NCBI GenBank assembly: GCA_963422445.2
Contig: OY729512.2
Location: 2,666,001 to 2,730,000, forward strand
Direction: 5' to 3'
DNA from: G963422445 sp963422445
GTDB taxonomy: Bacteria > Pseudomonadota > Alphaproteobacteria > Thalassobaculales > Thalassobaculaceae
Length of the DNA: 64,000 nt
Part shown: positions 1 through 10,066 of the stretch, in pieces
How the letters are laid out: each line of letters opens with the position of its first letter
Numbering within the stretch: the stretch's first letter is position 1
Notes under the pieces: model-generated
Database searches by the model: none
What the model was told of the DNA's origin: nothing
The model's input: the letters and a program-made list of their open reading frames with translations, nothing else
Position numbers and translations under genes: made by a program

Positions 1-717
1 GAAGACCTCTTCGATCACGGAATTCGCGCGAGCCTGTTCGTAGGCTTCCATGCCATTGCTCTTAACGTGGCGGGCGCCCTGGAATACCCCGTTCAGGAGC
101 GTGGTGAAACCGGCAAGCTGGTGTTGCGTGTTGCTCGAGACCTTGCGCATTCGCCGGCCTATTCCGACCAGCGGCAGGATCGCGGTCGGAAACGCGAAGA
201 ACGCCACGATGGTCAGAAGCCAGTCCTGATAGACCATGACGCCGATCAGGAATATCACAGTCAGGCTGTCGCGGCCGAAGGCGGTGAGGGCGTTGGTCAC
301 GCAGACGCGCATGCTTGCGACATCGTTGATGAAGCGCGATATCAGGTTGCCGCTGGAATATCCGTGAAAGAACGCCAGATCGGCCTGCAGCAGATGCCCG
401 AACATGCGCTTCTGCAGATCCGAAAGGATGCGCTGACCGACGTAGCTGACCAGAACGGACTGTCCGTAGGTCGCAAATCCCTTCAGCAGGAACACGCTCA
501 TGATCACGGCGGCGACGATGATCAGGTTGCTTCGATCCTTCGCCGTGAAGACGTCATCGAGGATCGCTTCCATCAGCCAGGCCAGCGCGGCCGTACTGGC
601 GGCGACGACAGTCATGAGAACCAGCGCCAGCGCCAGCAGCCAGATATGGGGCCGTATATGGTCGGCGACCAGGCGTTGTATGAGCAGGCGGGTTGGGGTT
701 CGGTCCCGTTGACTCAT
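1..717 (-). CDS. ABC transporter, fused permease/ATPase (MsbA-like), 5' part only
   Basis: The minus strand from the ATG at 717 stays open to the window edge and gives about 239 residues of an ABC exporter membrane domain. Visible features are a hydrophobic helix near residues 15-40 followed by an EAILDDVF segment, a second helix (about 55-75), the family-typical stretch ILSDLQKRMFGHLLQADLAF, then SGNLISRFINDVASMR and further helices. This is the type 1 exporter fold used by MsbA for lipid A or phospholipid flipping. The nucleotide-binding domain lies beyond the window, so the substrate cannot be judged. It is co-directional with pmbA, 357 bp downstream of it. Confidence 0.88.
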   Translation of the reverse strand, partial: MSQRDRTPTRLLIQRLVADHIRPHIWLLALALVLMTVVAASTAALAWLMEAILDDVFTAKDRSNLIIVAAVIMSVFLLKGFATYGQSVLVSYVGQRILSDLQKRMFGHLLQADLAFFHGYSSGNLISRFINDVASMRVCVTNALTAFGRDSLTVIFLIGVMVYQDWLLTIVAFFAFPTAILPLVGIGRRMRKVSSNTQHQLAGFTTLLNGVFQGARHVKSNGMEAYEQARANSVIEEVF

Positions 718-1074
718 GGTCGTGGTCACTGGGTCTGGTCTCCCTGAAAACGCAAGATCCGGACACTTCACCCGGTCATGTTACGAGCCGCGGTCCTCTG
801 GTCCAAGAGGGTATCGGTCCGGCACCCTTCGTGACTGGTTGTCAGGCCTTCGCGCGCCCGATATGCAGGATCAGCCGTACCGGAAACCGGGCCACCCTGA
901 CGCAATGAGCGTCCATTCGGGCGAATCCCACAGGATCCTGAACAAGGCCATTCATTGCCTCTGTCAGGGTCCGTTGGACCGCCGCGGTCGATCGGTGTCG
1001 GGCTGCCGGCGAACATTTTCAGTAGCAGCGACATGCGCTGGCGCCGTTCCGTTACCGACACGATCGGCGAAAAA
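718..1074. other. intergenic, no gene supported
   Basis: This stretch between pmbA and the ABC transporter holds only overlapping open frames without family resemblance. A 108-codon minus frame begins inside the 3' end of pmbA and looks like compositional noise. It may carry the promoter of the transporter. Confidence 0.4.
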
Positions 1075-2421
1075 TCATTCGCCGGGTCCGGCAACTGTCA
1101 TGCCGTCAACCCGGACGGTCGGGGCGTCGATGCCGTATTTGAATTCAAGATTGCTCGCCGGGACGAGATTGAGGAACATGTTCGTCAGGTTTCCTGCGAT
1201 GGTCACATCGCTGACCGGGTAGCTGATCCGGCCATTCTCGATCCAGAAACCGCCGCAGCCGCGGCTGTAGTCGCCTGTGACCATGCTTACGCTCATGCCC
1301 ATCAGTTCGGTGATGTAAAGGCCGTTGACGATATCGGCCATCAGCTCGTCCGGTGAAACGGAACCGGCGGCGAGAAACAGATTACCGGGCGCCGGCGCCG
1401 GCATCCCGCCAGCCGACCGGCTGGCATGGCTGGTGGATTGGAGTTCCAACTGCCGGGCGGTGCCAAGGTCCAGAAACCAGCTCCGGATGTATCCATCCTT
1501 GACGATGGCTTTGGGTCTCGTTGCCAAGCCTTCGGCGTCGAACGGTTTTGACTTGAGTCCGCGCGAACGGTGTGGCGCGTCCCTGATGTCAATTCCGCGC
1601 GCGAACACCTGGGTATCCAGACGATCTTTCAGGAAACTCGTTCCGCGCGCGATCAGTGTTCCGTTGAGGGCGCTGGCGAGATGTCCGACAAGACTGCCGC
1701 TCACCCGCGGGTCGAATACCACTGGAACGGCGGCACTTGCCGGCCGTCTCGGATTGAGCCGCCGCACGGCCCGCTCCGCGGCTTCGCGTCCGACCGTGGC
1801 CGGATCTTCGAGATCGGTTTCGTGAACGGTATGGGACCAAGCGTAGTCGCGCTCCATGTCCTGGCCTTCACCAGCGAGGACCGCGGCGCTGACGCTGAAG
1901 CTTGAGCGTTTGTAGGATGCCGCGAACCCGTTACTGGTGACAAGAGTCATGCAATGTGTCGACCAGGACGCTTCGCCACCTTCCGAATTGGTTATGCCGG
2001 TGACCGCTAGAGCGGCATCTTCGGCCGCGGCCGCGCGCTCGACGAGGCGCCCGACGGAGGGTTCGGTGGCATCGAACATGTCGATATCCGGCCAGGATGT
2101 CGCGATTTCGCTGGCCTCGGCGAGGCCGGCATAAGGATCGTCCGGCGCGGCCTTGGCCATCGCGATGACCCGGTTCACCAGTTCGGGCATGGCATCTTTG
2201 GCGATATCGGTCGTCGAAACGATAGACTGACGCTGGCCGACCAGAACCCGGAGACCGAAGTCACACCCTTCGGAGCGTTCGACGGCTTCTGGCTTGCCCA
2301 GCCGCTGCGTCGCCGACAGACCCTGCCCTTCGACCAGAACAGCATCGGCGGCGTCGGCGCCAGAGCGCCGCGCGGTTGCAAGCAAACTCTCCAGGAAATC
2401 GAGTTGTTGTTGCTGGTCCAT
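1075..2421 (-). CDS. pmbA: TldD/PmbA family metallopeptidase-related protein (PmbA)
   Basis: The 448-residue length is normal for PmbA. Family landmarks are an N-terminal segment rich in SGADAADAV, a middle VVFDPRVSGSLVGHLASALNG block, the EGLATRP segment, and a C-terminal block with NGLYITELMGM, SVNMVTGDYSRG-like and GFWIENG. PmbA pairs with TldD in a cytoplasmic complex that processes peptides such as microcin precursors; PmbA itself usually lacks the catalytic HExxxH of TldD, and none is seen here. TldD is not in the window. The gene ends in TGA, which shows that TGA is a normal stop in this genome. Confidence 0.93.
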   Translation of the reverse strand: MDQQQQLDFLESLLATARRSGADAADAVLVEGQGLSATQRLGKPEAVERSEGCDFGLRVLVGQRQSIVSTTDIAKDAMPELVNRVIAMAKAAPDDPYAGLAEASEIATSWPDIDMFDATEPSVGRLVERAAAAEDAALAVTGITNSEGGEASWSTHCMTLVTSNGFAASYKRSSFSVSAAVLAGEGQDMERDYAWSHTVHETDLEDPATVGREAAERAVRRLNPRRPASAAVPVVFDPRVSGSLVGHLASALNGTLIARGTSFLKDRLDTQVFARGIDIRDAPHRSRGLKSKPFDAEGLATRPKAIVKDGYIRSWFLDLGTARQLELQSTSHASRSAGGMPAPAPGNLFLAAGSVSPDELMADIVNGLYITELMGMSVSMVTGDYSRGCGGFWIENGRISYPVSDVTIAGNLTNMFLNLVPASNLEFKYGIDAPTVRVDGMTVAGPGE

Positions 2422-2863
2422 TACGCCTCCGCTTCAACCTGTGGCCATCACATAGGCGGGTCGCATCGGCAAGGCAAGGGGTTGCCGCATCTCATCACGA
2501 CGATCCCACACTACGGTTGCACTGTTTTTCTCGCCCATGCCAATCGTGTGATCGGCCGCGCGAAACGGACGCTCCGGCTCATTGGTCTGGGATCAGACGG
2601 CCGGAGCGTCGCCGCGTGGTGTCGGTCGGGCCTTCTTGACCCAAATTGGCACTTTTGTGCTTTCCGAAGCCTGATTCGGGAAATTTTTTGACCCCTACAT
2701 ACTGTATACGGCTTGTATTGATCCATCATGGCACAGTTTATGGATTCTTATCGCAAGAAAGTCACTTGTGGGGCAAGATCGTTCCGGGCCCGTCAAGGTT
2801 CCGACATCAAACAGAGAGGCCCGGCGAACCTAAAATGACAGTCCATGCGCACCAAACGCACTG
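2422..2863. other. intergenic upstream of pmbA, no gene supported
   Basis: About 440 bp between the pmbA start and the first IS630 copy. Short open frames on both strands show no recognisable family. It presumably carries the pmbA promoter. Confidence 0.4.
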
Positions 2864-3797
2864 GTGGGTTGATCGTTACAGGTATATCCATTATTGTGTT
2901 CTTCTGATTTGTCGATCATGGAGGTCTACAAGATGCGCCCTGGTGTTTCATTCACACTCACTTCAGGCGACCGGCATCGCCTTGAAACGGTTGTCCCGGA
3001 CCCGAAGAGCCCGCAGAAACACGTCTGGCGGGCGCGCATCGTTCTTCTGAGCGACGACGGGCTCGGCAGGATGGCCATCATGAGAGAGACCGGCAAGGCG
3101 AAGAACAGTGTCTGGCGCTGGCAGGACCGCTTCTATGGAAGACGGTGTGGACGGACTTCTGCGGGACAAGACGCGCCCGCCGGGCAAGACGCCTCCGGCT
3201 CCTGAGCCAGAGGCGAAGATCGTCGGGTTGACCCACACCTCGCCGCCTCACGCGGCGACCCACTGGACGCTGCGGGCGATGGCGAAGGCTGTGGGGGTTG
3301 CCGCTTCGAGGGTCTGGGCGGTCTGGCAGGCGCATGGCCTGATGCCGCACCGCTGGCGGCAGTTCAAGCTTTCGAACGATCCCGTCTTCGTCGAGACGCT
3401 GAGCGACATCGTCGGCCTCTCCGTTGCGCCGTCGGCTCACGCGGTCGTGCTGTCGATCGATGACACGTCGCACAGTCAGGCCCGCGACCGCACACAGCCC
3501 GGCCTGCCGCTGCAGAAAGGCCGCGGCGCCACCATGACACATGATTCCAAGCGCAACGGCACGACGACGCTGTTTGCCGCCCTGACCGTGCTCGACGGCA
3601 CGGTCATCGGCCAGCACGCCAGTCGGCATCGCCACCAGGAGTTCCCGAGATGCCGCAACCGCATCGCGCACACGATACCCGCCGCCGTCCCGGTCCATGC
3701 CATCCTCGACAACGACGCCACTCACAAGCACAAGGACGTCCAGGTCTGGCTCGCACGCCATCCGCGCTGGACCTTCCATTTCACCCCCACCTCGAGC
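2864..3797 (+). mobile_element. IS630-family element, copy 1, right end missing
   Basis: The left end matches the left end of the copy near 16993 (shared TTGATCGTTA followed by the TATATCCATTATTGTGTT region). It runs to 3797, inside the shared CTCGAGC, where the DruA-IS4 element begins. The remaining third of the element is not found on the far side of that IS4 element, so later deletion or recombination accompanied the truncation. The expected TA at the left edge is degenerate. Confidence 0.8.
2933..3797 (+). pseudogene. IS630 transposase, truncated
   Basis: Two overlapping frames are seen, as is usual for IS630. The first (from ATG 2933) holds the helix-turn-helix part with GRMAIMRETGKAKNSVWRWQ. 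The second (from about 3108) continues through HAATHWTLRAMAKAVGV and VLSIDDTSHSQARDRTQPG (first Asp region) to AILDNDATHKHKDVQVWLA (second Asp region). It stops just before the WLNALE block that supplies the catalytic Glu, so the product would be inactive. Confidence 0.85.
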
Positions 3798-6123
3798 CTT
3801 TCAATAGGACACAGTTTTCAAGGTAATGCCGGTTCTGCATGTTCTGGGCATGCAGATTGGGCTTCGGCATTTCAGCGCCGGTACGATTGAGTGGCTGAAG
3901 GGGGCGTCCGGCGAGACGGGCCGGACGCGCCATTCGCTGGCGCGCGAGTTGTGCGAGCGCGAGAACTGGCGCAACCCTCGGGGCGTTCCGTGTCTTGCCC
4001 AAGCGAGCAAGGCTCTGTCGCGGCTGGCGGACAAGGTGGGCATTTGGTTGCCCGAGGCGCGGGCGATGCCGTGCCGGACGCCGGGAACGGTGGGCGGCGA
4101 GGTCGAGCGGGGCTATCCGGACCTGGAACTGAGGTGCGGGCTGTCGGAGCTTGGGGAGGTCACGCTGGTCCCGGTCGGCGATGCGGCGGACAAGCGCTCG
4201 TGGCGGGAGATGATGGAGAGCCATCATCCGCAGGGGTGGTCGCGAAGGCCGGGTGCGGTGCTGAACTGGTGGATCGTTTCGTCGGTTCACGGCCGCCTTG
4301 GCGGCATCGGCTTCTGCGCCGCGAGCTGGCATCAGGCGGCCCGCGACGCCTTCATCGGCTGGTCGGCTGCGGCGCGGGTCGCCAACCTGACGCAGCTGGT
4401 CAACCAGCATCGCTTTCTCCTGCTGCCCGGCGTCCGGGTCGACAATCTGGCGTCGCATGTGCTGGCGCTGTCGACGGCGCGCCTGGCCGGCGACTGGCAG
4501 GCGGCGCATGGGGCCGTGCCGTTGTCCGCCTACACTTATGTGGGTCCCGAGCGGCGCGGCACCTGCTACCGCGCGGCGGGCTGGAAGTGTTGCGCCGAGC
4601 GGACCTCGGGGTCTCCGCCGGGGCGCCGCGCGGCGGCGCCGAAATCGGTGTGGATCAAGCCCTTGGCCGAGGGCTGGCGGGACGCCTTGTGCCGGGAGCC
4701 GGCGCCCATCCTCGGCACGACGCCCGAGCCCTGCCGGGTCAAAGGCGCGGACTGGGCCGACTTCGAGTACGGCCGCAGCTCGCATCCCGACGGCCGCCTG
4801 CGCAAGCGGCTGTTGGCGATGGGCCGGGCATGGGAGAATGCCCCCGGTGCGTCCCTGCCCGTGATCTTCCCCGCAGAGGCGGAGCAGAAGGCCGCCTACC
4901 GGCTGCTGTCCAACGACAGGATCAAGATGGACGACATTCTTCAACCCCACCGCGAGGCGACGGTCGAGCGCTGCCGGCTGGAGCCGGTGGTCCTCGCCAT
5001 CCAGGACACCACGACGCTGAACTACAACGGCCACCGCAAGACCACGGGCCTGGTGGACCTCGGCGGCGGCTCGGGAACAAGGGGGATCCTCGCCCATGTC
5101 GGGCTTGCGATCAGCGAAACCCGGCGTCCGCTCGGGGTGTTCGAACTCAACGCCACCCAGCGCGACGGCGCGGACGCGGCCGGCGAGGCCGAGCCGGAGA
5201 GCGTGCGCTGGCTGCGCCGGCTCGAGAGCGCCGGGCAGCTCGCGATGGCCTGTCCCGACACCCGCGTGGTCACGGTCTGCGACCGTGAGGGCGACATATG
5301 GGAGATGTTCTGCAAGGCGCGCGAGAGCGGCGACGGGCTGTTGATCCGCTCCGACCGCGGCCGGCAGCGCCGGGCTGTCGTCGACGGCAAGACACCGGAC
5401 TTGTGGGACGTCGTGGCGGCGCAGCCGGTGCTGGGGACGAAAACCATCGAACGCCTCCCCTGCGGCGGTCCCCGCAGACGCCGCAGGCGCAAGGCCCGCC
5501 TCGACCTGCGCGCCGCCGAGGAACAGGGCCAACCAGGCGCCGCTGCCCATGCTCGCCGTCTCGGTCCAGGAACCCGACCCGCCGAAGCGCTGCAAGCCGC
5601 TCCACTGGCTCTTGCTCACCACCGAGGGCGAGGCCGACATCGACAACGCCCGGCGCATCGTTGCCTGGTACGAGGCGCGCTGGACCGTCGAGGAATACTT
5701 CAGGATCCTCAAGGTCGGCACCCGCGTCGAGGATCGCAGGCTCGACGACGCCGACGACCTGCGAAAGTGTCTCGCCTTCGACGGCGTCACCGCATGGCGC
5801 GTCATGGACCTCGAACGCCTCGCCCGCGACAAGCCTCACATGCCCGCGCGCGAGCGCTTCACCGAGCACGAAATCAACGTCCTCTAAGTCTGGCTCAGAT
5901 ACCATCGCATCATCCGCGCCCCGCCCGGCAAGCCTCCCGACATCCGCACCGTCGTGGTCGACCTCGCACGCGTCGCAGGCTTCCATACCAGCAAGCAACA
6001 GCCCCTCCCCGGAACCGAGAAAATCTGGCAGGCATGGCAGCGATACAAAGCCGGAATCGACTTCATCAACGCATGGAACAACATCCAATGAACGGAACCT
6101 TCTCAGCAGTGGGAGATTGATAG
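3798..6123 (+). mobile_element. IS4-family element carrying a DruA-domain transposase
   Basis: The ends are imperfect inverted repeats: CTTTCAAT at 3798 and its partner ATTGATAG ending at 6123, with further matches inward (CAC.G.T, AAGGT). The length is 2326 bp. The left neighbour is a truncated IS630 copy and the right neighbour a truncated integrase, so no intact target can be rebuilt. A second, decayed relative lies at 40.07-41.26 kb. Confidence 0.75.
3826..6091 (+). pseudogene. IS4-family transposase with N-terminal DruA-like (DUF4338) domain, frameshifted
   Basis: Residues 1 to about 270 match the DruA/DUF4338 fold: LGGIGFCAASWHQAARDAFI, GW, QHRFLLLPGVRVDNLASHVL and GTCYRAAGW. Then comes a Tnp_DNA_bind-like part (HPDGRLRKRLL, EQKAAYRLLSND) and the IS4 catalytic core (VVLAIQDTTTLNYNGH, then VVTVCDREGDIWEMF). 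Frame 1 is lost between about 5455 and 5545. The C-terminal core continues in frame 2 from 5549 with RIVAWYEARWTVEEYFRILK (YREK-type motif). An in-frame TAA at 5885 interrupts the tail, which goes on as VAGFHTSKQQPLPGTEKIWQ up to a stop at 6089-6091. It is probably inactive as it stands. Confidence 0.85.
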
Positions 6124-6763
6124 GGGGGTGGTAGCGCCCGCCACCGGCCAGCCACAGCTCGACCGGATTGCGTAGACCCTCGTGGTCCACCGCAAGGCCG
6201 GCGGTAGACCGAGCGCAGGAACGACATCGTCTGATTGGCTGGCACCGGCCCGCGGCTCTCGGTGATGAAGTGAAAGCGGGCCTCGATGTCGCGCCGGGTG
6301 ATCGTATCGAGCGGACGCGAGCGCCAGTCGCCGAGATAGAGTTTCGTGTAGCGGCGATAGGATTTCTGCGTCGACTCGACCCGCCCGCGGTCCATCTCGA
6401 TGTAGTCGTCGCAGACCTCGCCTAATGTGGGCAATACACGCGCATCGGCGCGTTTGCCGGCGGGATCTTCGCCGCCAGCGACGCGCCCGAACAGTTCCTG
6501 GGCGCGGCGCCGCGCCTGGTCGGGATGACGCGGCCGTAGCGCCCGACGACGACCCGCTTGTTGGGCGCGCTGCGCCCGCCCTCGCCGGTCCGGTAGTTGA
6601 TGACGAAGGACTTGGTGCCCGAAGGCCGGACGCGGCAACCAAAGCCGACCAGCTTGTCGTCCCATGCGATCCAGGGCTTGTCGGCCGGCTCCAGCACCTC
6701 GACGGTGCGCTTGGTGAGCGTAAGCTTCACCTTGGCGACGCGTTTTGCGGAGTGGTGATTCAT
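6124..6763 (-). pseudogene. tyrosine recombinase (phage/island integrase) remnant, N-terminal half
   Basis: From ATG 6763 the minus strand reads a P4-type integrase N-terminal domain (LTKRTVEVLEPADKPWIAWD, then GFGCRVRPSGTKSFVINYR). The frame shifts near 6535 to continue with EDPAGKRADARVLPTLGEVC and the SAM-like core-binding part RRYTKLYLGDWRSRPLDTIT. A second shift precedes GLRNPVELWLAGG. The catalytic domain is absent, cut off by the IS4 element at 6123. This suggests that an integrative element once sat here; I see no tRNA gene beside it. Confidence 0.8.
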
Positions 6764-6919
6764 GGGACCATCGTAACGCCCACTGCCGAATAGTCAACTC
6801 GAGAAAAGGAATTGGAGCATAACGGAGTCATCGTCTGGCGGCGTCTAACGGCAATGGCATAACATAAGGCATTGTAAATACGATACTTATGTCACTCCTG
6901 TCTACGCCTGCGTCAGGGT

Positions 6920-7962
6920 GAATGCTCAAAGAACGCATCCGCCCTGGTGTTTCATTCACGCTCACTTCGGACGACCGGCATCGCCTTGAAACGGTTGTCT
7001 CGGACCCGAAGAGCCCGCAGACGCACGTCTGGCGGGCGCGCATCGGTCTTCTGAGCGACGACGGGCTCGGCAGGATGGCCATCATGAGAGAGACCGGCAA
7101 GGCGAAGAACAGTGTCTGGCGCTGGCAGGACCGCTTCTATGGAAGACGGTGTGGACGGACTTCTGCGGGACAAGACGCCTCTGGCTCCTGAGCCAGAGGC
7201 GAAGATCGTCGGGTTGACCCACACCCCGCCGCCTCACGCGGCGACCCACTGGACGCTGCGGGCGATGGCGAAGGCTGTGAGTGGTTGCCGCCTCGAGGGT
7301 CTGGGCGGTCTGGCAGGCGCATGGCCTGATGCCGCACCGCTGGCGGCCGTTCACGCTTTCGAACGATCCCGCCTGCCTCGAGACGCTGACCGACATCGTC
7401 GGCCTCTCTGTTGCGCCGCCGGCTCACGCGGTCGTGCTGTCGATCGATGACAGGTCGCACAGTCAGGCCCGCGACCGCACACAGCCCGGCCTGCCGCTGA
7501 AGAAAGGCCGCAGCGCCACCATGACACATGATTACAAGCGCAACGGCACGACGACGCTGTTCGCCGCCCTGACCATGCTCGCCGGCACGGTCATCGGTCA
7601 GCACGCCAGTCGGCATCGCCACCAGGAGTTCCTGAGATTCCTCAACCGCATCGCGCGCACGATACCCGCCGGCGTCCCGGTCCATGCCATCCTCGACAAC
7701 GACGCCACTCACAAGCACAAAGAAGTCCAGGTCTGGCTCGCACGCCATCCGCGCTGGACCTTCCACGTTACCCCCACCTCGAGCGCGTGGCTGAACGCGC
7801 TCGAAGGCGTCTTCGCCAAGCGGACGCGAACTCCAGGACGCCATCCGCCGCGTCATCGACGAACACAACACCACCGAAGCCAGGCCCTTCGTCTGGACCG
7901 CCGATCCCGATACCATCATCGCCGCAAGAAAAAGAGGGTTTCAAATATTGAAATCAATTCAC
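6920..7962 (+). mobile_element. IS630-family element, copy 2, degenerate
   Basis: The right end is clear: ATCAATTCAC followed by TA at 7963-7964, matching the terminus of the copy at 14851. The usual left terminus is missing and the sequence becomes unrelated upstream of about 6940, so the left boundary is approximate. Confidence 0.75.
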
Positions 7963-7965
7963 TAG
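6922..7965 (+). pseudogene. IS630 transposase, two frameshifts and a small deletion
   Basis: The first frame (6922-7191) and second frame (from 7112) match copy 1. A frameshift lies near 7278 (AKAV then VAASRVWAVWQAH). The DDE region is then readable, with AILDNDATHKHKEVQVWLA and TPTSSAWLNALEGVFAK. About 40 bp present in copy 3 are missing after FAK near 7822. This throws the tail (LQDAIRRVIDEHNTTEARPF) out of frame and makes the open frame run beyond the element into the neighbouring gene at 8001. Confidence 0.85.
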
Positions 7966-8000
7966 CGGCTCCGCATCGGCGGATCAGGGAGGCTACCATC

Positions 8001-8276
8001 ATGAAGCAGGGAAACGACAGCGGCGCTCCGGCTGGGTCGATCGTCATTGACGTCCACTATCGGCATGTCGACGGCTACCATGTATTCATGTCGGACGACG
8101 TGTACGGTTTCTATGTAGCGAGCAAGGATGCGTGCAAAGCGTTCGACGGCGTGGCCCCGGCGCTGGCGGCGCTGTTGAAGCAGAACTACGAGATTGTCGC
8201 TTCCGTCGAGACCGCCGTGCCGTTCGCGGACGTCCTCAAATCTCGGTGGCCGAAACGACCGAACGCACCAGCCTAG
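8001..8276 (+). CDS. small hypothetical protein, HicB/DUF1902-like
   Basis: A 91-residue gene with a strong ribosome site (AGGGAGG, about 8 bases before ATG 8001). The product reads as one compact domain with SIVIDVHYRHVDGYHVFMSD, DVYGFYVASKDACKAFDGV and a helix APALAALLKQNYEIV. The strand-strand-helix pattern resembles DUF1902/HicB-type small proteins, some of which are antitoxins, but no toxin partner is adjacent. The IS630 copy ends 36 bp upstream and probably removed the native upstream context. The function is not established. Confidence 0.6.
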   Translation: MKQGNDSGAPAGSIVIDVHYRHVDGYHVFMSDDVYGFYVASKDACKAFDGVAPALAALLKQNYEIVASVETAVPFADVLKSRWPKRPNAPA

Positions 8277-8560
8277 CCGCCAGGTTGGTCACTTCAGTAT
8301 ATAATACCCAATAAAATCATCCGAAAATGTGGGCCATGTGTACCGGAACGAAAATTATTTCTACGAAAAATCAATTCGTTATGGCGAACATCAAGCCACA
8401 AAGTGCCAACTTCGGTCAGGACAGCATCTGGGGAGATCTTGGGCTGGTCTTGAACTGCGCAAGAGCTCCGACCTGTCTTGGACTGCAAACGATAACCGTA
8501 ACGGGCCCTAGGCGCGATCCGCAAGGCTCGGAGTTCAAACTCCGCTCGGATTCTGTCCAT

Positions 8561-10066
8561 TCACCAGATCGCCGCACCGCTGCCTGGCAACCCGTACCGT
8601 TGCCACTTGCTGTCCACCAGATCGATCACGTCCTGGTCCATGCGGATCGCGGTGCCCCAGTCGCGCCGGGTTTCCGGCGGCCACTTGTTGGTTGCGTCGA
8701 GGCCGATCTTGCTTCCGATGCCCGGTTCGGGGGAGGCGAAATCCAGATAGTCGATCGGCGTGCTCTCGATCAGAGTGATATCGCGGGCCGGATCCATGCG
8801 GGTTGAAACCGCCCACATCACGTCCGCCCAGTCGCGGGCGTTGATGTCGTCGTCGACGACTATCACCCATTTCGTGTACATGAACTGGCGTAGGTAGGAC
8901 CAAACGCCCATCATGATGCGTTTTGCATGGCCAGCATAGGCCTTACGCATTGAAATCACGACTATACGGTAGGAACAGCCTTCCGGCGGCAGCCAGAAAT
9001 CGACGATCTCCGGAAACTGCTGGCGCAGCAGCGGTATGAACACTTCGTTTAGCGCTTGTCCAAGAACCGAGGGTTCATCCGGCGGCCGGCCGGTGAATGT
9101 CGTGAGATAGATCGGATCGCGGCGCATGGTGATCGCGCTGACCCGGAACACCGGGAAGGGCTCGACCACGTTATAGTAACCGGTGTGGTCTCCATAAGGG
9201 CCTTCATCGCCATGGTCCGCTAGCGAGACATGACCTTCGATGACGATCTCGGCTTCTGCCGGCACCTTGATCGGAATGGTCTTGCAGTCAACCAGATCGA
9301 CCCGGCGGCTGCGCAGCAGTCCGGCAAACTGGTACTCGCTGAGAGTGTCCGGAATTGGCGTGACAGCTGCGAGTATGGTGCCGGGGTCGGCACCGATCAC
9401 GGCCGCGGCGGGTAGCGGTTCCGGCCGGTTTGCTTTCCATCGGGCGTGATGCTGCGCGCCGCCGCGGTGTTTCAACCACCGCATGAGCGTGGAATCGTGT
9501 CCGGTAACCTGCATCCGGTAGATGCCCAGATTGAATGCATCTTCACGCCGTTTGGTGGGCCCCCTGGTGACTACCAGGGGCCAGGTGATCAATGGCGCTG
9601 GTTCGTTCGGCCAACAGGTCTGGATCGGGAGAGCGGAAAGATCCACGTCCTTATCCTGCAGAACAACATCCTGACATGGCCCGTAGGCAACAGTGCGGGG
9701 CTTCATCGCGACGATGGTTTTGAGCAACGGGAACATTCCGGCAGCCTCGCGCCAGCCGCCTGGCGGTTCCGGCTGTCGCAGGAACGCGAGGGTCTCGCCC
9801 ACTTCGCGCAATTGGTGCGGTTCGCGATCCATGCCCCAGGCGACGCGTTCGATCGTGCCGAACAGATTGGCGAGCGCCGGCATGCCGTAGGAGATGCCGT
9901 CGCTTTGCAGGACGGTCTCAAAGAGCACAGCTGGTCCCTGTTCGGCGAGCAGCCGGGTCTGGATTTCGGTCATTTCCAGTATCGGCGATACTGGTTCGCG
10001 CACCCGGACCAGACGTTGGTGTCGTTCCAGGCGGTCAATGAATTCTCTCAGGGACGCATAGGGCAT
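8561..10066 (-). CDS. UbiD family decarboxylase
   Basis: 501 residues from ATG 10066, matching the UbiD family length. An open frame continues upstream to 10885, but that part is low-complexity and unlike UbiD, so the internal start MPYASLREFIDRLERHQRLV is preferred. Family motifs include VTRGPTKRREDAFNLGIYRM, EGPYGDHTGYYN, ITMRRDPIYLTTFTGRPPDE and a C-terminal DPARDITLIESTPIDYLD. UbiD enzymes are prenylated-FMN-dependent (de)carboxylases. The substrate could be the ubiquinone precursor 4-hydroxy-3-polyprenylbenzoate or another aromatic acid; no ubiX is seen nearby. It is divergent from the CoA-transferase gene. Confidence 0.9.
   Translation of the reverse strand: MPYASLREFIDRLERHQRLVRVREPVSPILEMTEIQTRLLAEQGPAVLFETVLQSDGISYGMPALANLFGTIERVAWGMDREPHQLREVGETLAFLRQPEPPGGWREAAGMFPLLKTIVAMKPRTVAYGPCQDVVLQDKDVDLSALPIQTCWPNEPAPLITWPLVVTRGPTKRREDAFNLGIYRMQVTGHDSTLMRWLKHRGGAQHHARWKANRPEPLPAAAVIGADPGTILAAVTPIPDTLSEYQFAGLLRSRRVDLVDCKTIPIKVPAEAEIVIEGHVSLADHGDEGPYGDHTGYYNVVEPFPVFRVSAITMRRDPIYLTTFTGRPPDEPSVLGQALNEVFIPLLRQQFPEIVDFWLPPEGCSYRIVVISMRKAYAGHAKRIMMGVWSYLRQFMYTKWVIVVDDDINARDWADVMWAVSTRMDPARDITLIESTPIDYLDFASPEPGIGSKIGLDATNKWPPETRRDWGTAIRMDQDVIDLVDSKWQRYGLPGSGAAIW

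Noticed and set aside
67..747. Long plus-strand open frame at the window start
   Set aside because: It is the antisense shadow of the ABC transporter, whose minus frame shows clear family motifs.
7281..8276. 331-codon plus frame as a single protein
   Set aside because: It is a chimera: frameshifted IS630 transposase reading through the IS right end into the separate gene at 8001.
8528..8550. tRNA-like or hairpin sequence (CGGAGTTCAAACTCCG)
   Set aside because: Only a short palindrome; no acceptor stem, anticodon arm or other tRNA arms can be folded around it.
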